The notes below the pieces were generated by a model that saw only the letters and a list, made by a program, of their open reading frames with translations, had not been told where the DNA came from and ran no database searches. From NCBI GenBank assembly GCA_037042185.1, contig JAXQJY010000031.1, forward strand, positions 248,001-312,000: a stretch of DNA of 64,000 bases, in the 5' to 3' direction. The translations under genes were made by a program, and so were the position numbers. This DNA is from Sordariomycetes sp. S80-01Y. Lineage: Eukaryota > Ascomycota > Sordariomycetes. This document shows positions 54,102-64,000 of the stretch, one piece after another (within the stretch, counting starts at the first letter, position 1; each line of letters begins with the position of its first letter).

Positions 54102-55454
54102 ATTGACGTTGAATAGATATTGTGATTATTGTTTCAGGTTGATTCAAGAAATTTATGAGTGATGGGCGTAAGCGAGTGTATCAATCCCTTATATAGTTGA
54201 TTGGGACGGGGGTAGACGTGTGCACTTCGTGGGATAGAGTTCATGCGTCACGTCACTTACACGCAAGTGGCTAACACCTCTGCGGCTAAACAACGACCTG
54301 GGAAGACAAATTTGCTGCGGAAATGACTTACATGCACAGTTCCCATTTAGCACGAGCGGGGAAGCTGGCATGAGGCGTGTGCCTTTTTATCAGCGAAGTT
54401 GAGCGACGGCTTCTGACGTTACACAGGGCGAAGCTTACGGTTTTATATAGAGCATAGGGGTTTGGGGTTCACCCACAAATTTCTCTTCCTCCCAGACCAA
54501 CACCATCCCGCAAACCGGTATCCGTAGCTGATGCACCAGGCAGAATAGTTCCCGTTACTCGAGACCGATATTAGCAAGCTTCGGTCAGAGTGCTGCGATT
54601 CGAAAGTCACCACTCGGCATTTCTTATGCTTCTAAAATGTCGAAAACATGATTGCAGTATTACGCGACGCTGCGACCGATCCACGACAGGGTTCCCAACA
54701 GCTTAAGGTTCGGTCCACGGGAGCACGGCAATGCTGTGCCGGCGGATGGCGATGACAAGGCGGGATGGAGCGCTAGGAGTAATTGTGATCCGAGAATCGA
54801 GGATATGGGCTTGGCGAGGCAATGATGCAAATTGCAACCTCTGAATCCACACACGGACAGCCTTGCGAGGAGCGATGACCTGAGCACCCCCCTCGAGGTC
54901 ATTCTTAGCTGAAAAGTCCGGGGTACACTGCATAGCTCTTTCTTGACTAGGTTCTCAATTAAAAGGGTGCTACTCTCAAGTCACACCATGATATCGACAG
55001 AGAGCCATTGTTTGATAAGCTTGGGGGCGCGCAACCCGACAATGCGACCAAGTGCGGGCATTGTCGTGCGTTTCTGATCGCTCATCAACACTGGATTGGA
55101 ACAAGCTATGCCAATGGATACCTCAAGGAGTAAACCAGCGCGCTGTTGGGGCTTAGGTCAGATAATGGTACGCGGACTAAGCACATGACGGTGTCTCTTG
55201 CAACATTGCCGTGTGGGAGCTTGCGCACTAGCGAAATCTAAGGCACTCGCTATCCCTTCCTACGACATAGAGACTCACTCTACGATTCTGGCTTCACTAA
55301 GAGGCTCATGGGCACAAACAAAGTGGTCAACATGTTGGCTATAATATATTGGTCGTTGTACCCATGCTCCTATGAGTGCTTCCCGATATGCCGGTGGTGA
55401 TTGGTTCCAAATTTGCGTGCGGTGCTGCTTTTGCCCATCAAAGCGTCTAAAATC
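54102..55454. other. Gene-poor intergenic region
   Basis: 1353 bp. Two overlapping minus-strand frames (54660-54933) have no domain. A TATAATATATT stretch at 55340-55350 sits about 105 bp before the start of the decayed gene. Confidence 0.4.
54188..54195 (-). promoter_or_regulatory. TATA box of the haloperoxidase-type gene
   Basis: TATATAAG read on the minus strand, 87-94 bp upstream of the ATG at 54101. Good match to the consensus and position of a fungal TATA box. Confidence 0.5.
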
Positions 55455-56850
55455 ATGAAGTGGTTACTTCATTCTTCTCTTGCATCTTGTGCATTGGCCG
55501 AAGCTGCGAATGCCCGAGAACCTGCGTGTGAGATAGTCACGTTCTTGAAGAGACATCCAGTTTGCCGTTAGATGTGATGGGATCACCACGAAGCGCGCTA
55601 CCTTCTCGTAAGTACATACAAACGTAGCTGGTCAGATCAAGGTTCTGACTAAAATCAAGAACGTACACGCACTGCGAACCAACCACCTGCGTCTCCGACC
55701 GTCAGGCTCCATCGACTGTCCTTTTTCGAGCGCCGTATGCCCCTGCGACGACGACAATCAGACTGTTTTCTTACTTGTGGACCGGTCGCAGGTATTTCGA
55801 CGCTAGACGTTGCTCCCGATGGTTGCACTATAGTAGTGGCCACGACTGTGCCTGACTAAAGGACCACGATAACGACGGAGGGCCCAACAGCCGGTACGGA
55901 GACTATTCCTGGTGCTGCTGGAGAGCAAGCCACCATTGTGGTGACTACGGTCCCAGAGAGCGTTACGACAATCACCACAGAAGGGCCTACCGCCGGGACG
56001 ACTACCCTGCCTGGCACGCGCGGAGGACAGACTACCTTCATCTTAACGACGCTCGACAACGACAGATCAATCATCGTGACACCGGGTCCAGCTCCTGGTA
56101 CCACAGCTTTGGCTGTGACCTCTGGAGAGGAAACAGTGGTACCCACTACAAATGAACCTGGACAGGTGACCGAAGAGCCTTCCTTCACGACTCTGGTCGT
56201 CGATAGTGGGGACATCGCAGAAATTCCCTCGTGCGAGCCAACAAGCGAGCCAACCAGCGAAAGGACTCATACAGAGACGCCAACGCCAACAATGACTAAT
56301 CCTCCGCTACCGACGTTCGAATGCGACCCGTACGGATATCTCATTCAGTCCAAGGCACTGTATCAAGTCGATCTGGCGTCGGGCGAAGAAACTCTAGTGT
56401 GTGATCCAGTGGGAGACGGGACGCGGAATATCAATGCACTTTCCTAACATCCTCAGAAGAACATCATTTATGGAACATTCTAATCGAGCACGGGGGACTC
56501 CAATCAGCGTTCCAAAGCATGAACAACCGGGATAATCTCAATGTCAGAGAGTTCAATGACCAGAACCAGTACTACTATGGCACGGGCGGGAAGCAGTGGT
56601 GGCAGATGGATCTCTCGATCCCGACTCTTCCACATACCGCCAGATTGTCGACATGGGCCTTTCCGCTGCGCCCTTCCCCATCAACGACTGGGTTCAGGTC
56701 CCAGGAACAGGGGACAACTACCTCTGGAGCATCGGCGAGGACACAACCGCCTCGCCAACTGAGAGCGTGTTCATGAGGTGGAATATAACGACCACACGTG
56801 GACAATGGTTCGCAGGAATGACGGTGCGAGGTGTTATGCTATTGGCTTGA
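55455..56850 (+). pseudogene. Decayed secreted Thr/Pro-rich wall-type protein with DUF6923-like domain
   Basis: The start codon at 55455 and a signal peptide (MKWLLHSSLASCALAEAANA) survive, followed by ACEIVTFLKR, the usual mature start of this fungal family; a stop then ends the frame at about 55570. Further on are Thr/Val-rich repeats of the type TTITTEGPTAGT (about 55865-56010), a Ser/Thr/Pro spacer, and a DUF6923-type domain beginning FECDPYGYLIQSKALYQVDLASGEETLV. That domain is broken: TAA stops at about 56447 and 56474 interrupt the run INALS / HPQKNIIYGTF, and a frame change near 56605 separates KQWWQMDL from DPDSSTYRQIVDMGL. The last piece ends at 56850. With at least three breaks this is a pseudogene; intact members are secreted, probably surface-attached. 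Confidence 0.7.
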
Positions 56851-57874
56851 ACGACCCTGCTTGAATTGGTTGCAGGTGATATATAGACGGTGCATATATA
56901 CGCTGGATATATACGCCGCACGTACATAATACTCGTTGCTTCCAGAGTCTTTAGTGGATGTTCTCCAGAAACTAGGAGATTCTCAAGTCCAACGATCAGC
57001 CATTGTGTGTCCAAAGTGTTTGATTGTTCTTTGAAGTCATAAAGAAGAACATTGATTCGACGCAGTTTGATTCAGTGTGTGTTCTTTAATGGAGCACGAC
57101 AACCGTTGCCTCGCTATGAATTGAGATTGAAATACTAGACACCTGTGATCATGCATGAAACATTCATTGTGAGCGTTGTATAATATTTGGGGTAACAATT
57201 TTCATTCTTTACAAGAAGATGAAGTCTTTCTTTAATGTCGCTTCTCTACTAGCGAGAGAGATGACAGTAGTGTGTGCCGGGTAGCTTGTTCGGCGGGGCG
57301 AATGGGGCCTCGGCAACGACCAATTGCCGACAAGATCGAAGACCAAAATTGCCGTTTTTGGACATTTCCACATAGTGGGACGCTCCCCATAACTCCAGCT
57401 ATTTCAGGGGCAGACGTCGGCCCTGACATGGTAGATCCACCATCCACCGAGCGCTCTACAGAGGTGATTTGCAGATAGAAGCTGCGCCATCAAATATCAG
57501 GCTTTTACAAGGCGGCGAGCGGCCTCGTGATATGCATATGAGCCCCCGCTGAGAACGCCATGGGCCGTCTACTCAGTGCAACACTGCGCCGCAGCTGAGC
57601 CTCTTTGGGCGTAGGTTGTGACAATGTGCGGGACAGCGATTGGCGGATGCGGCGGGTAGATGCACAAGAGAAGCAGGCTGTGAAGGTCATCGTGCCGCTC
57701 TAAGCTTGCCTGTATGCCAGCTGTACATGCAGGCCACTCGCGCCCAACATCAGGTCAGCTCCGAGGCGTCCACGACAACAATGTGATTGGGCCGTTAGCT
57801 TTGAACCCGGCTTGCGTTGTGCAAGGCGAACTCAGAAAGGGACCTGAGCCTGAGCGACCATGTGAGACTCTGAA
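56851..57874. other. Intergenic, no supported gene
   Basis: 1024 bp, AT-rich at 56860-57230. Open frames at 57232-57478 on both strands lack domains. It presumably ends in the DUF6601 gene promoter. Confidence 0.4.
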
Positions 57875-58897
57875 ATGTCCACGACGACATCGATTTTTCA
57901 CCATCCCCCTGGACCCTCAAGAATCATACTCACTACAAACATGTTGGCTACGGGCGCACCTTTCCCAAGGGAGTCACAACTCGAGAAGGAATCAAAGGAA
58001 GGTTCTGATTTCCTGCCGGGATATCCCAACATACCGTTACATAATCAGGACGATGCAGGGCTTTATCATTTTCTTGAGAGAGACCTTTGCTCTGAGGACC
58101 TTGACCGGGTATCACATAGGCTGTGGATGATGTCCAAACAAGATGGCCGAAACATTTCACCACTTCATCGCCAGAGGGTCAAAGGCCGGACGATAGTCAT
58201 TACGGAGGATCCTAAGCTTCACCTCGTCTGGATCAACGATCGCATCTTCATCAAACCTTTGCCAAAGTACCTCCTGACACACTCATTCTGGCAACACTAT
58301 CTCTCCAGTAAAACGGGGGATGATGATGGCCAGAGAAGTCGCATACGGCGCGCAGCGCTCGGGTATCTACGAACATACGCCTTGCTGATAAGACACGAGT
58401 CTGACCTCAGATTGGCGCAAGACTCAAATCTCTGCTTGGTTCCGTCAAGAACCAGCTGGAAAGAATTCTGCAGCTTCGCGAGGCCACTGAGCGGCATTGA
58501 AGATCGAGACGTCTCCCTGCGATATTGTTACGGAGAAATCCGACTCACACGGCTGAACTTCTACGCCCCATTCTTCCTCGGCAAGTCTAATTTTCAAAGG
58601 ATGGAATACCAGTACAATGAGTACTTTTCACGCTTTTACGCGCCCTTTCTATTTATTATTGCTATCGTTTCGGTGGTCCTGAGTGCACTGCAAGTGCTCG
58701 TGTCTGCAGCTGATGATGTTGGTCACGGTCACCGTACGATGAAAGCGGCGTACTACGTAGGTCTCTTGGCAATAGTTTGGGCCGTCTGCTTGTTGACTTC
58801 TCTTGGGTTTATTATGATTTATAAAATTGCGAAGGAGTGGAAATATGCACTTCGAGATCGGCGCCGACTTGTCGAGGAACGCCGGACAATGGTTTGA
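57875..58897 (+). CDS. DUF6601-type fungal membrane protein, 340 aa
   Basis: Single exon, ATG 57875 (an alternative is MLATG at 57941). The soluble N-terminal part contains conserved-looking blocks: DPKLHLVWINDRIFIKPLPKYLL then HSFWQHYL, ALGYLRTYALLIRHESDLRLAQD, and DVSLRYCYGEIRLTRLNFYAP. Two C-terminal membrane helices follow (FYAPFLFIIAIVSVVLSALQVLV and AAYYVGLLAIVWAVCLLTSLGFIMI) and a basic cytosolic tail (KEWKYALRDRRRLVEERR). This is the pattern of the fungal family DUF6601, whose function is unknown; members are variably present between species. The helices place it in a membrane, compartment unknown. Confidence 0.75.
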   Translation: MSTTTSIFHHPPGPSRIILTTNMLATGAPFPRESQLEKESKEGSDFLPGYPNIPLHNQDDAGLYHFLERDLCSEDLDRVSHRLWMMSKQDGRNISPLHRQRVKGRTIVITEDPKLHLVWINDRIFIKPLPKYLLTHSFWQHYLSSKTGDDDGQRSRIRRAALGYLRTYALLIRHESDLRLAQDSNLCLVPSRTSWKEFCSFARPLSGIEDRDVSLRYCYGEIRLTRLNFYAPFFLGKSNFQRMEYQYNEYFSRFYAPFLFIIAIVSVVLSALQVLVSAADDVGHGHRTMKAAYYVGLLAIVWAVCLLTSLGFIMIYKIAKEWKYALRDRRRLVEERRTMV

Positions 58898-60671
58898 GCT
58901 GAGGCTGTGCAAGATTGTCGACATACTCCTCTTGACGACAAGTCTTCGAGCGACCTGTGGGGCCAGCTAGGCCTGGGGCTGTCAATAGAGCACCCAGTGT
59001 AAGGGAAACGGATGGCATGATCGTTAGCGAAATGTGGTGTTCGAATTGTTGCGATTGGAAAAGCGACAAGCAAGAAGAGCACAAGGTGAGGCAAGTGGCG
59101 AGCTTTTCATATTGACGAAGGGGTTGGGGCGAGTATTACACTCGGGGTTGGGACCCGCGGCCGAAATGGAATACAAGAGAGTGATTGAGACAGGGGCGCC
59201 TGCCGTAAATCAATAAATTCGGCACGAAGTACTTGACCTTGATTGACTACTTCAAGCTATGTATAAGAAAGACCGTGATTCAAAGGATCACTGCGTAAAC
59301 CATGGTCGGCTGATTACTACCGAGATGTCTAGCTTGTCCTGCCATATGGAGACATGGAATGGAGCCTGATCTCTTGCAGACTCTGATGTCCAAGGTGGAT
59401 ATCGTAGGCTGGAATGTCAATTGGATCTTCGTCTAAGAATTGCTCCTTACAGTCCCTACTAGTAGTGAAGCTTTAGAAAGAACTGCGATAGAAGTACTAG
59501 GCACATATTTGGTGGTAATAATCAAGTAGTCTTCTGGTCGCCTGAAGCCAAATCCAGAATAGCTGCTAGACCTAGGACCTCCCCTATCATACAGGACAAC
59601 ATAGACAAGAAGTGGCATCAGCACAAACTCTATGCATCGAATAGCAATCTACAGCATTGCAGGCACCAGCTGAAGGATTAGTATCAGATGTTCACTCGCA
59701 GTAGCGGTCCAATAAACACGGTTTTCTTATCCTAAGAGTTTGCATTCAGAAAACTGTCTATCTATCTTGATCGTAGATATTCTTGCTGCACCAAACGCTA
59801 CTTAGCCAAGGAGCGGATGAATGGCAATGTCATCAGTTTGAGCAAGAGCAACTTCCGAAAACAAGTGACTGCCCGAGTGCGGCCTTTCCGAATCGAGTTT
59901 GAATTGTGAAGAGTGAGGTTCCCGTTGAAGCATCTTTTGTCCTTGCTATCGAAGCGCACGCAGCTTCGGACGCATTTTTCCAGCTCAATTGTTTGGCGGT
60001 CAGCAAGGCCTATATTTTTGCATTTGCAGGGCCCATGAAGCACTTCCAAGAAACTTGCGGACACCAAAAAGCCACTGTGAGTTTAAAAATCGGATACACA
60101 GGAATCTTTACTAATTCCAAGGTGACCTTCATGGACTACAAGTCTCTATTGAACTCCTGCCAAATTCGGCACCAAGCCCCACTCTCGACTCTCGAGGCAC
60201 CGCGACATGTTAGCTGGACTGGAGGCTGGCCTCAGTCCAACTTCAGACCTGGGCCCAGTGCAAAAGCGGCACGCCCGTTTGCCCAACCACTGAGAATTTC
60301 CAAGGGTCATGTATATCTTCATGGTGGCCGTGCAGCCACCAGTATGCAGACCCCAAGCCAAGATTGGACACAGTATCGCAGATCAATATCGACGTGGCAG
60401 TCCCACTGTGCCCGTGCGTGATTGTGTACATCCGTCATTAAGCCTTGGGAAAAAAAAAAAAAAACCGAGGCTACGGTCGACGGTCAGGTTTTCTCTGAAA
60501 CGGTTCTCTGCGGCTTCATAGACTTTCTCTTTCCATCTCGTCGCTGCTTGTCTTCGATAGTGCTAAGGTTGGGCAGCGTTCTCCTGGCTGTCAACCCGAA
60601 GCCTCCACTTGTCGCGAGGCTTAGTTCCGCGTGCAGCTCGACCGTCCAACACGCGCTCGGCCTGCTTCGAG
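58898..60671. other. Gene-poor region upstream of the NLR
   Basis: 1774 bp. A 171-aa plus-strand frame at 59906-60421 and a minus-strand frame at 59798-60067 overlap each other; neither has a domain. A run of 15 A follows at 60450-60464. The receptor frame is open upstream to 60609, but the start is put at 60672. Confidence 0.35.
60450..60464 (+). repeat. Poly(A) run, 15 nt
   Basis: Uninterrupted A15, about 30 bp after the end of an open frame and 208 bp before the NLR start codon. It could be a simple homopolymer or the tail of a retroposed fragment; no target-site duplication was found by eye. Confidence 0.7.
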
Positions 60672-63600
60672 ATGGACCCTCTATATACGACGTCTGGCTC
60701 AGCCAGTTTCCAACACAACCTCCGGTCCGGAGGCGATAGGGTTGATGGAGGCGATGGGTACTCAATACATGGAAGCCCCTACCAAACAGCAACAGCGGCA
60801 AACCGCGACGGGCATTCGATGAATCAAGGAAACCCAACGATCGAAGGCGTCAATGTCGATGGGAGCAATAATAGTTTTACCATTGGAAACAATGCGACCT
60901 ACTATGTAAACTATGGGACTCATAGGTCCGAGATAAAGATCCCCTATGCCAAGGGTGCCGCCTTCGACGACAGAGAGCAGCAAGCGGAGGCGTGCACTCC
61001 TGGGACCCGAGAGGCACTGTTCGAAGCTATCAAAGAGTGGATGAGGAGTTCCCGAACTGGGTACTGGCTCTGTGGTGCGGCTGGAACGGGAAAATCGACA
61101 GTCGCGAAATCGGTGCCGCAAAGCCTTGGGAATCACGGGCTCGTTATCGTGAGCTTCTTCTTCCGACGAGGTGCGGGACATTTGGGGAGCCCGGATCTGT
61201 TCGTCACAACCATCCTGTTTCAGTTGCTGCAAGACTCGAAAATCAAACAAGACTCTGAACTTTGCAGCAGGGTTTTGAGGACATTTGCAGAAAACCCATA
61301 TAAGATGGATAAAAATCTGGAAGACCAGTGGCACTGTTTTATACGGGGTCCTCTGCATGGCCATCTTCATCCACCGATACTCCTCATAGTTGACGCGGTC
61401 GACGAGAGTGCTGATAGCACGTCGACAGAGGATCCAATTTTTGATCTGCTCTCGAACGAACAAAATTTCCGGGGCCTCAACATTCGACTGTTTGTGACCT
61501 CCCGCTCTCGAGGGGATGAGCAAGAGAGAGCCCTGCACGACGTTTTCATCCTACACAAAGTCGACCGTAGTATCGTAAAGCAAGACATTGAACGCTGCTT
61601 GCGGCATCGATTCAACACCTTCAAAAGAAGAAGGAAATTGGATTGTTCGTTTCCAAAGGAGGAGCACATCCTTGAAATAGCGGAGCGGGCTAGTCCTTTG
61701 TTCATCGCGGCAATGACGAGTTTCAAGTTCATTATTTTAGAAGAACATGACCTCGAGGAACAGTATAGACTGTTAGCTAATCAGACCAAGGTTTTTGAGG
61801 CAGAAGCCGCCCTCGATATGATGTACCTCTTGGTGATCAAGCAGGCGGTTTTCAAAGGAGAAGACACTCAACAGCGACTGGTCAACAGCAACCGTATAGA
61901 ATACTTTCAGAGCATCATCGGGGCGATAATCACCATGCGGGAACCCGTCGGCTACAACGACCTCGCCCTTTTGGCATCACAAAAGCAGCATGTTGTGCGG
62001 AGCTTCCTGCGGAGCTTACATGCGGTGGTCGACACACCCGAGGACAACAAAGGGCCTGTGCGTACCTTCCACCAGTCATTCCCCGATTTTCTCAAAGACC
62101 AAGGGCGTGTGAAGAGGGCATGTGTTAGAGAAGGACTTTTGCATGATGGAGTTTGGATAGAAGAGGAAAGGATAAACAGTGAAATGTTCTTAGCATGTGT
62201 GGATATTATGAGCGGAAAGAAAAATTCCGGCCTTGCGCTGAAGCAGGACATTTGCAACCTTGTGGGCCCCGGAGAACGAGCTATGGACATCGGACAGGAG
62301 GCTATTGAAAGGAGAATTCCAACAGCACTGCGCTACGCTTGCAGGTACTGGATCGGCCATTATATCGCCGCGGGCGCTGTGTACAAGGGGCTTCCCGCAC
62401 GACTATGGCAGTTTTTGTCCAAGCATCTCCTACATTGGATTGAGGCGATGAGCTGCCTGGATCGTCTGAGCGAGGCCATCGGGCAGCTGGACCAACTGCA
62501 AGGCTATCTTGAGGTGAGTGACACATTTCCGCAGCAGAGACCCTCAAAGAATTAAGACGGCACAGAGTGGCCCATGCGATCACGCAGACCTTCGCGCTCT
62601 TGTCAAAGAGTCGACATGGTTTGTCAAAATCAGCAAAGAAGGAGTCGAGGAAGCGCCCCTTCAAGTCTACAGCTCTGCTTTAGTCTTTGCGCCAGAAAAG
62701 TCCATGGTGAAGCAGATGTTTATAAACCTTTGTCCGAGGTGGATCCAGGGCCATTGGACGAAGGATGACCATTGGAATGCTAGGATAATGGAGCTCCAGG
62801 AAGATAATGATTGGGTTGCGGAGGCAATGTTCTCAGTGAATGGGGAGCGCTTGGCATGCCTAGCTCGCGAAGGCACTCTGAGTGTATGGGACACGGCTAC
62901 GGGAGAGCTACTTTCAAGGTCGAACCTGAGTGTCAAGAGTGTCAACATATCCCCACGCAATGAGCTTGTATGGGGCGATGAAATGGGGAATGTGGAATTA
63001 TGGCCGCGGCTGGAGGAGAGGAACAGACGACGTTTGATGACAGGGGCTGTTCATGGCGGCCCGATCGCGAGCGTTGTTTTTTCTCCAGACGGATCTCACC
63101 TTGCCTCGGTGGATCTCAATGGTGTGGTTATTGTCCGTTACCGAGACGCCAATTTTCGCGGCCAGCAATTACATCAGAAACGGCTGGTCTTTGCGGAGAA
63201 AACACGTTGGCAGAAGTCAATGATCTCTTTTAGCCCAAAGGTCGGCGGTCATCAATTCTTGGTAGTTGCAGTACTGGCAAGGAATGGAAGGCGCATCAAT
63301 GTCTGGCGTCTGAGAAGCGGAGGCCGATCGTGGAAGCTTCATCGGAGGTTCAAGGTCGACTCTCAAATCCTGGCGGGCATCGTTCTCATCGGGGACATGG
63401 TGGCGTGTCTTTGCCACGGCCCAGATGAGCTGAGGATTTGGAAGGTTACCGAGCCCACTGTGCCTTTCAGAAGAATCCCGATCACGGTTAGCGAAAACCT
63501 TGATTCTTGTCGGCTTGCGCAGGTACCCGGAACTCTCTGCATCATAGCGCCTAGTGAAGAAGGCTGCCTCGGATTCTATGACCTGAACATGCCAACCGCC

Positions 63601-64000
63601 GATGGGTTCCATTTCAACAAGTTGGAAGACTCAGAATGCTTGACTTCTCTCTGTTTCTCGGCGGATGGGAAGCTGTTGGCTGGTGTTGGGAGCCGAGATG
63701 ATACCATTTGTCTTTGGGATACGCGGTCGGCACAACGCGTCGCCGTCGTCGATGAAGAGTATTACGGAGGCATCAGCCTGTGTCCAGCCGGGAATATGCT
63801 TGCTGTGATATCTTACGGGAGAACACAGTTGTACGATTGCGAGCTCCTGCGGCAGCAATATCAAACGAAGGTGGAAGAAGAGATGGATCGACGAAAAAAT
63901 GTCGATGTCGCAGTGTCGGCAGACGGTCAATACGTGGCTGCTACAATGCGAGTAGGACCCAGGAATGCAAGACACGTCGATATGGATCTCTGGGAGACGC
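60672..64000 (+). CDS. NACHT-WD40 NLR-type receptor with N-terminal amyloid-type motif (cut by the window edge)
   Basis: Exon 1 is 60672-62513; a 52-nt intron (GTGAGT...CACAG) leads to exon 2 from 62566, still open at 64000. At least 1092 residues are in view. Residues 1-90 contain no effector domain, only a polar Gly/Asn/Ser region with the motif at about 51-82. NACHT domain: WLCGAAGTGKSTVAKSV (Walker A, about 135-142), SFFFRRGAGHLGSP, ILLIVDAVDESAD (Walker B, about 241), LFVTSRS. A helical winged-helix region follows to about residue 614. Exon 2 then encodes WD40-type repeats (RLACLAREGTLSVWDTATGELL, IASVVFSPDGSHLASVD, KLLAGVGSRDDTICLWDT). Fungal NLRs of this kind oligomerise on ligand binding; here the N-terminal motif would template the SesB-like protein at 36529. 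The first Met at 60672 is preferred over 60609 because the added residues look unconserved. Confidence 0.88.
60822..60917 (+). other. Amyloid-signalling-type motif at the NLR N-terminus
   Basis: Residues about 51-82 of the receptor, in the position where fungal NLRs carry prion-forming motifs instead of an effector domain. From residue 52 the pattern QG-x-P-x-I-x-G-x-N, then Gly, Phe and GNN at the same spacing as in the effector tail at 38113-38181; 11 of 23 aligned residues are identical, with I/V, T/S, S/T and L/I exchanges elsewhere and no gap. Confidence 0.7.

Noticed and set aside
58812-59094. Two minus-strand frames of about 90 codons, one with a signal-peptide-like start
   Set aside because: They overlap each other in different frames and run into the end of the DUF6601 gene; no cysteine pattern or family to support a secreted protein.
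1-64000. tRNA, rRNA, CRISPR arrays, LTRs and virus-like elements
   Set aside because: I looked for T-loop words, long direct or inverted repeats and reverse-transcriptase, integrase or capsid motifs and saw none that held up; a tRNA or repeat search program would be more sensitive.

Overview
The window is nuclear DNA of a filamentous ascomycete (Pezizomycotina, most likely a Sordariomycete). Evidence: introns of about 45-95 nt with fungal donors (mostly GTAAGN, GTACGN, GTGAGN) and CTAAC/CTGAC branch sites, high third-position GC in the housekeeping genes, and families restricted to or typical of fungi (CENP-A chaperone Scm3, Rcf2, DUF7025 AAA ATPase, DUF6601, NACHT-WD40 receptors). I found no tRNA, rRNA, CRISPR array or recognisable intact or broken transposon or virus-like element. 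About 23 protein genes are supported, plus one decayed gene. Exon limits were set by hand from splice signals and reading-frame continuity.

Left part, about 1-35 kb, is gene-dense and mostly core. In order: scm3 (-), atg6/beclin (+), a DUF7025 AAA ATPase (+), a small hypothetical (+), a full-length ABCC transporter (-), a secreted FAD-linked oxidase with eight exons (+), cac2 of CAF-1 (+), a LigD-type 3'-phosphoesterase (-), pex13 (+), a small hypothetical (+), dus3 (-), an APH-like kinase (+), a kelch propeller (+), rcf2 (-) and a dual-specificity phosphatase (+). Many neighbours are head-to-head (scm3/atg6, phosphoesterase/pex13) or tail-to-tail (cac2/phosphoesterase, kelch/rcf2).

Right part, about 36.5-64 kb, looks accessory: long gene-poor gaps, single-exon bacterial-type enzymes, unknown large proteins, a small cysteine-containing secreted protein, a decayed cell-wall-like gene and immune-type genes. 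It holds an alpha/beta-hydrolase (SesB-like) effector, a bacterial-type UDP-glucuronate 4-epimerase, a type II membrane glycosyltransferase-like protein, a divergent pair of large unrecognised proteins (678 and 1277 aa) sharing a short promoter, the small secreted protein, a haloperoxidase-type hydrolase, the decayed DUF6923-type gene, a DUF6601 membrane protein and a NACHT-WD40 receptor that runs off the right edge.

The most interesting observation is that the last 30 residues of the SesB-like effector (36.5-38.2 kb) match, without gaps, the short N-terminal region of the NACHT-WD40 receptor (60.7 kb to edge): 11 of 23 positions are identical and most others are conservative. This is the layout of a fungal amyloid-signalling pair, in which an NLR carries only a prion-like motif in front of its NACHT domain and passes the amyloid fold to the same motif at the C-terminus of a separate cell-death effector. 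The motif's exon in the effector lies behind a weak splice donor, so intron retention would give an effector without the receiver. The second item worth attention is the divergent pair at 42.9-50.0 kb.
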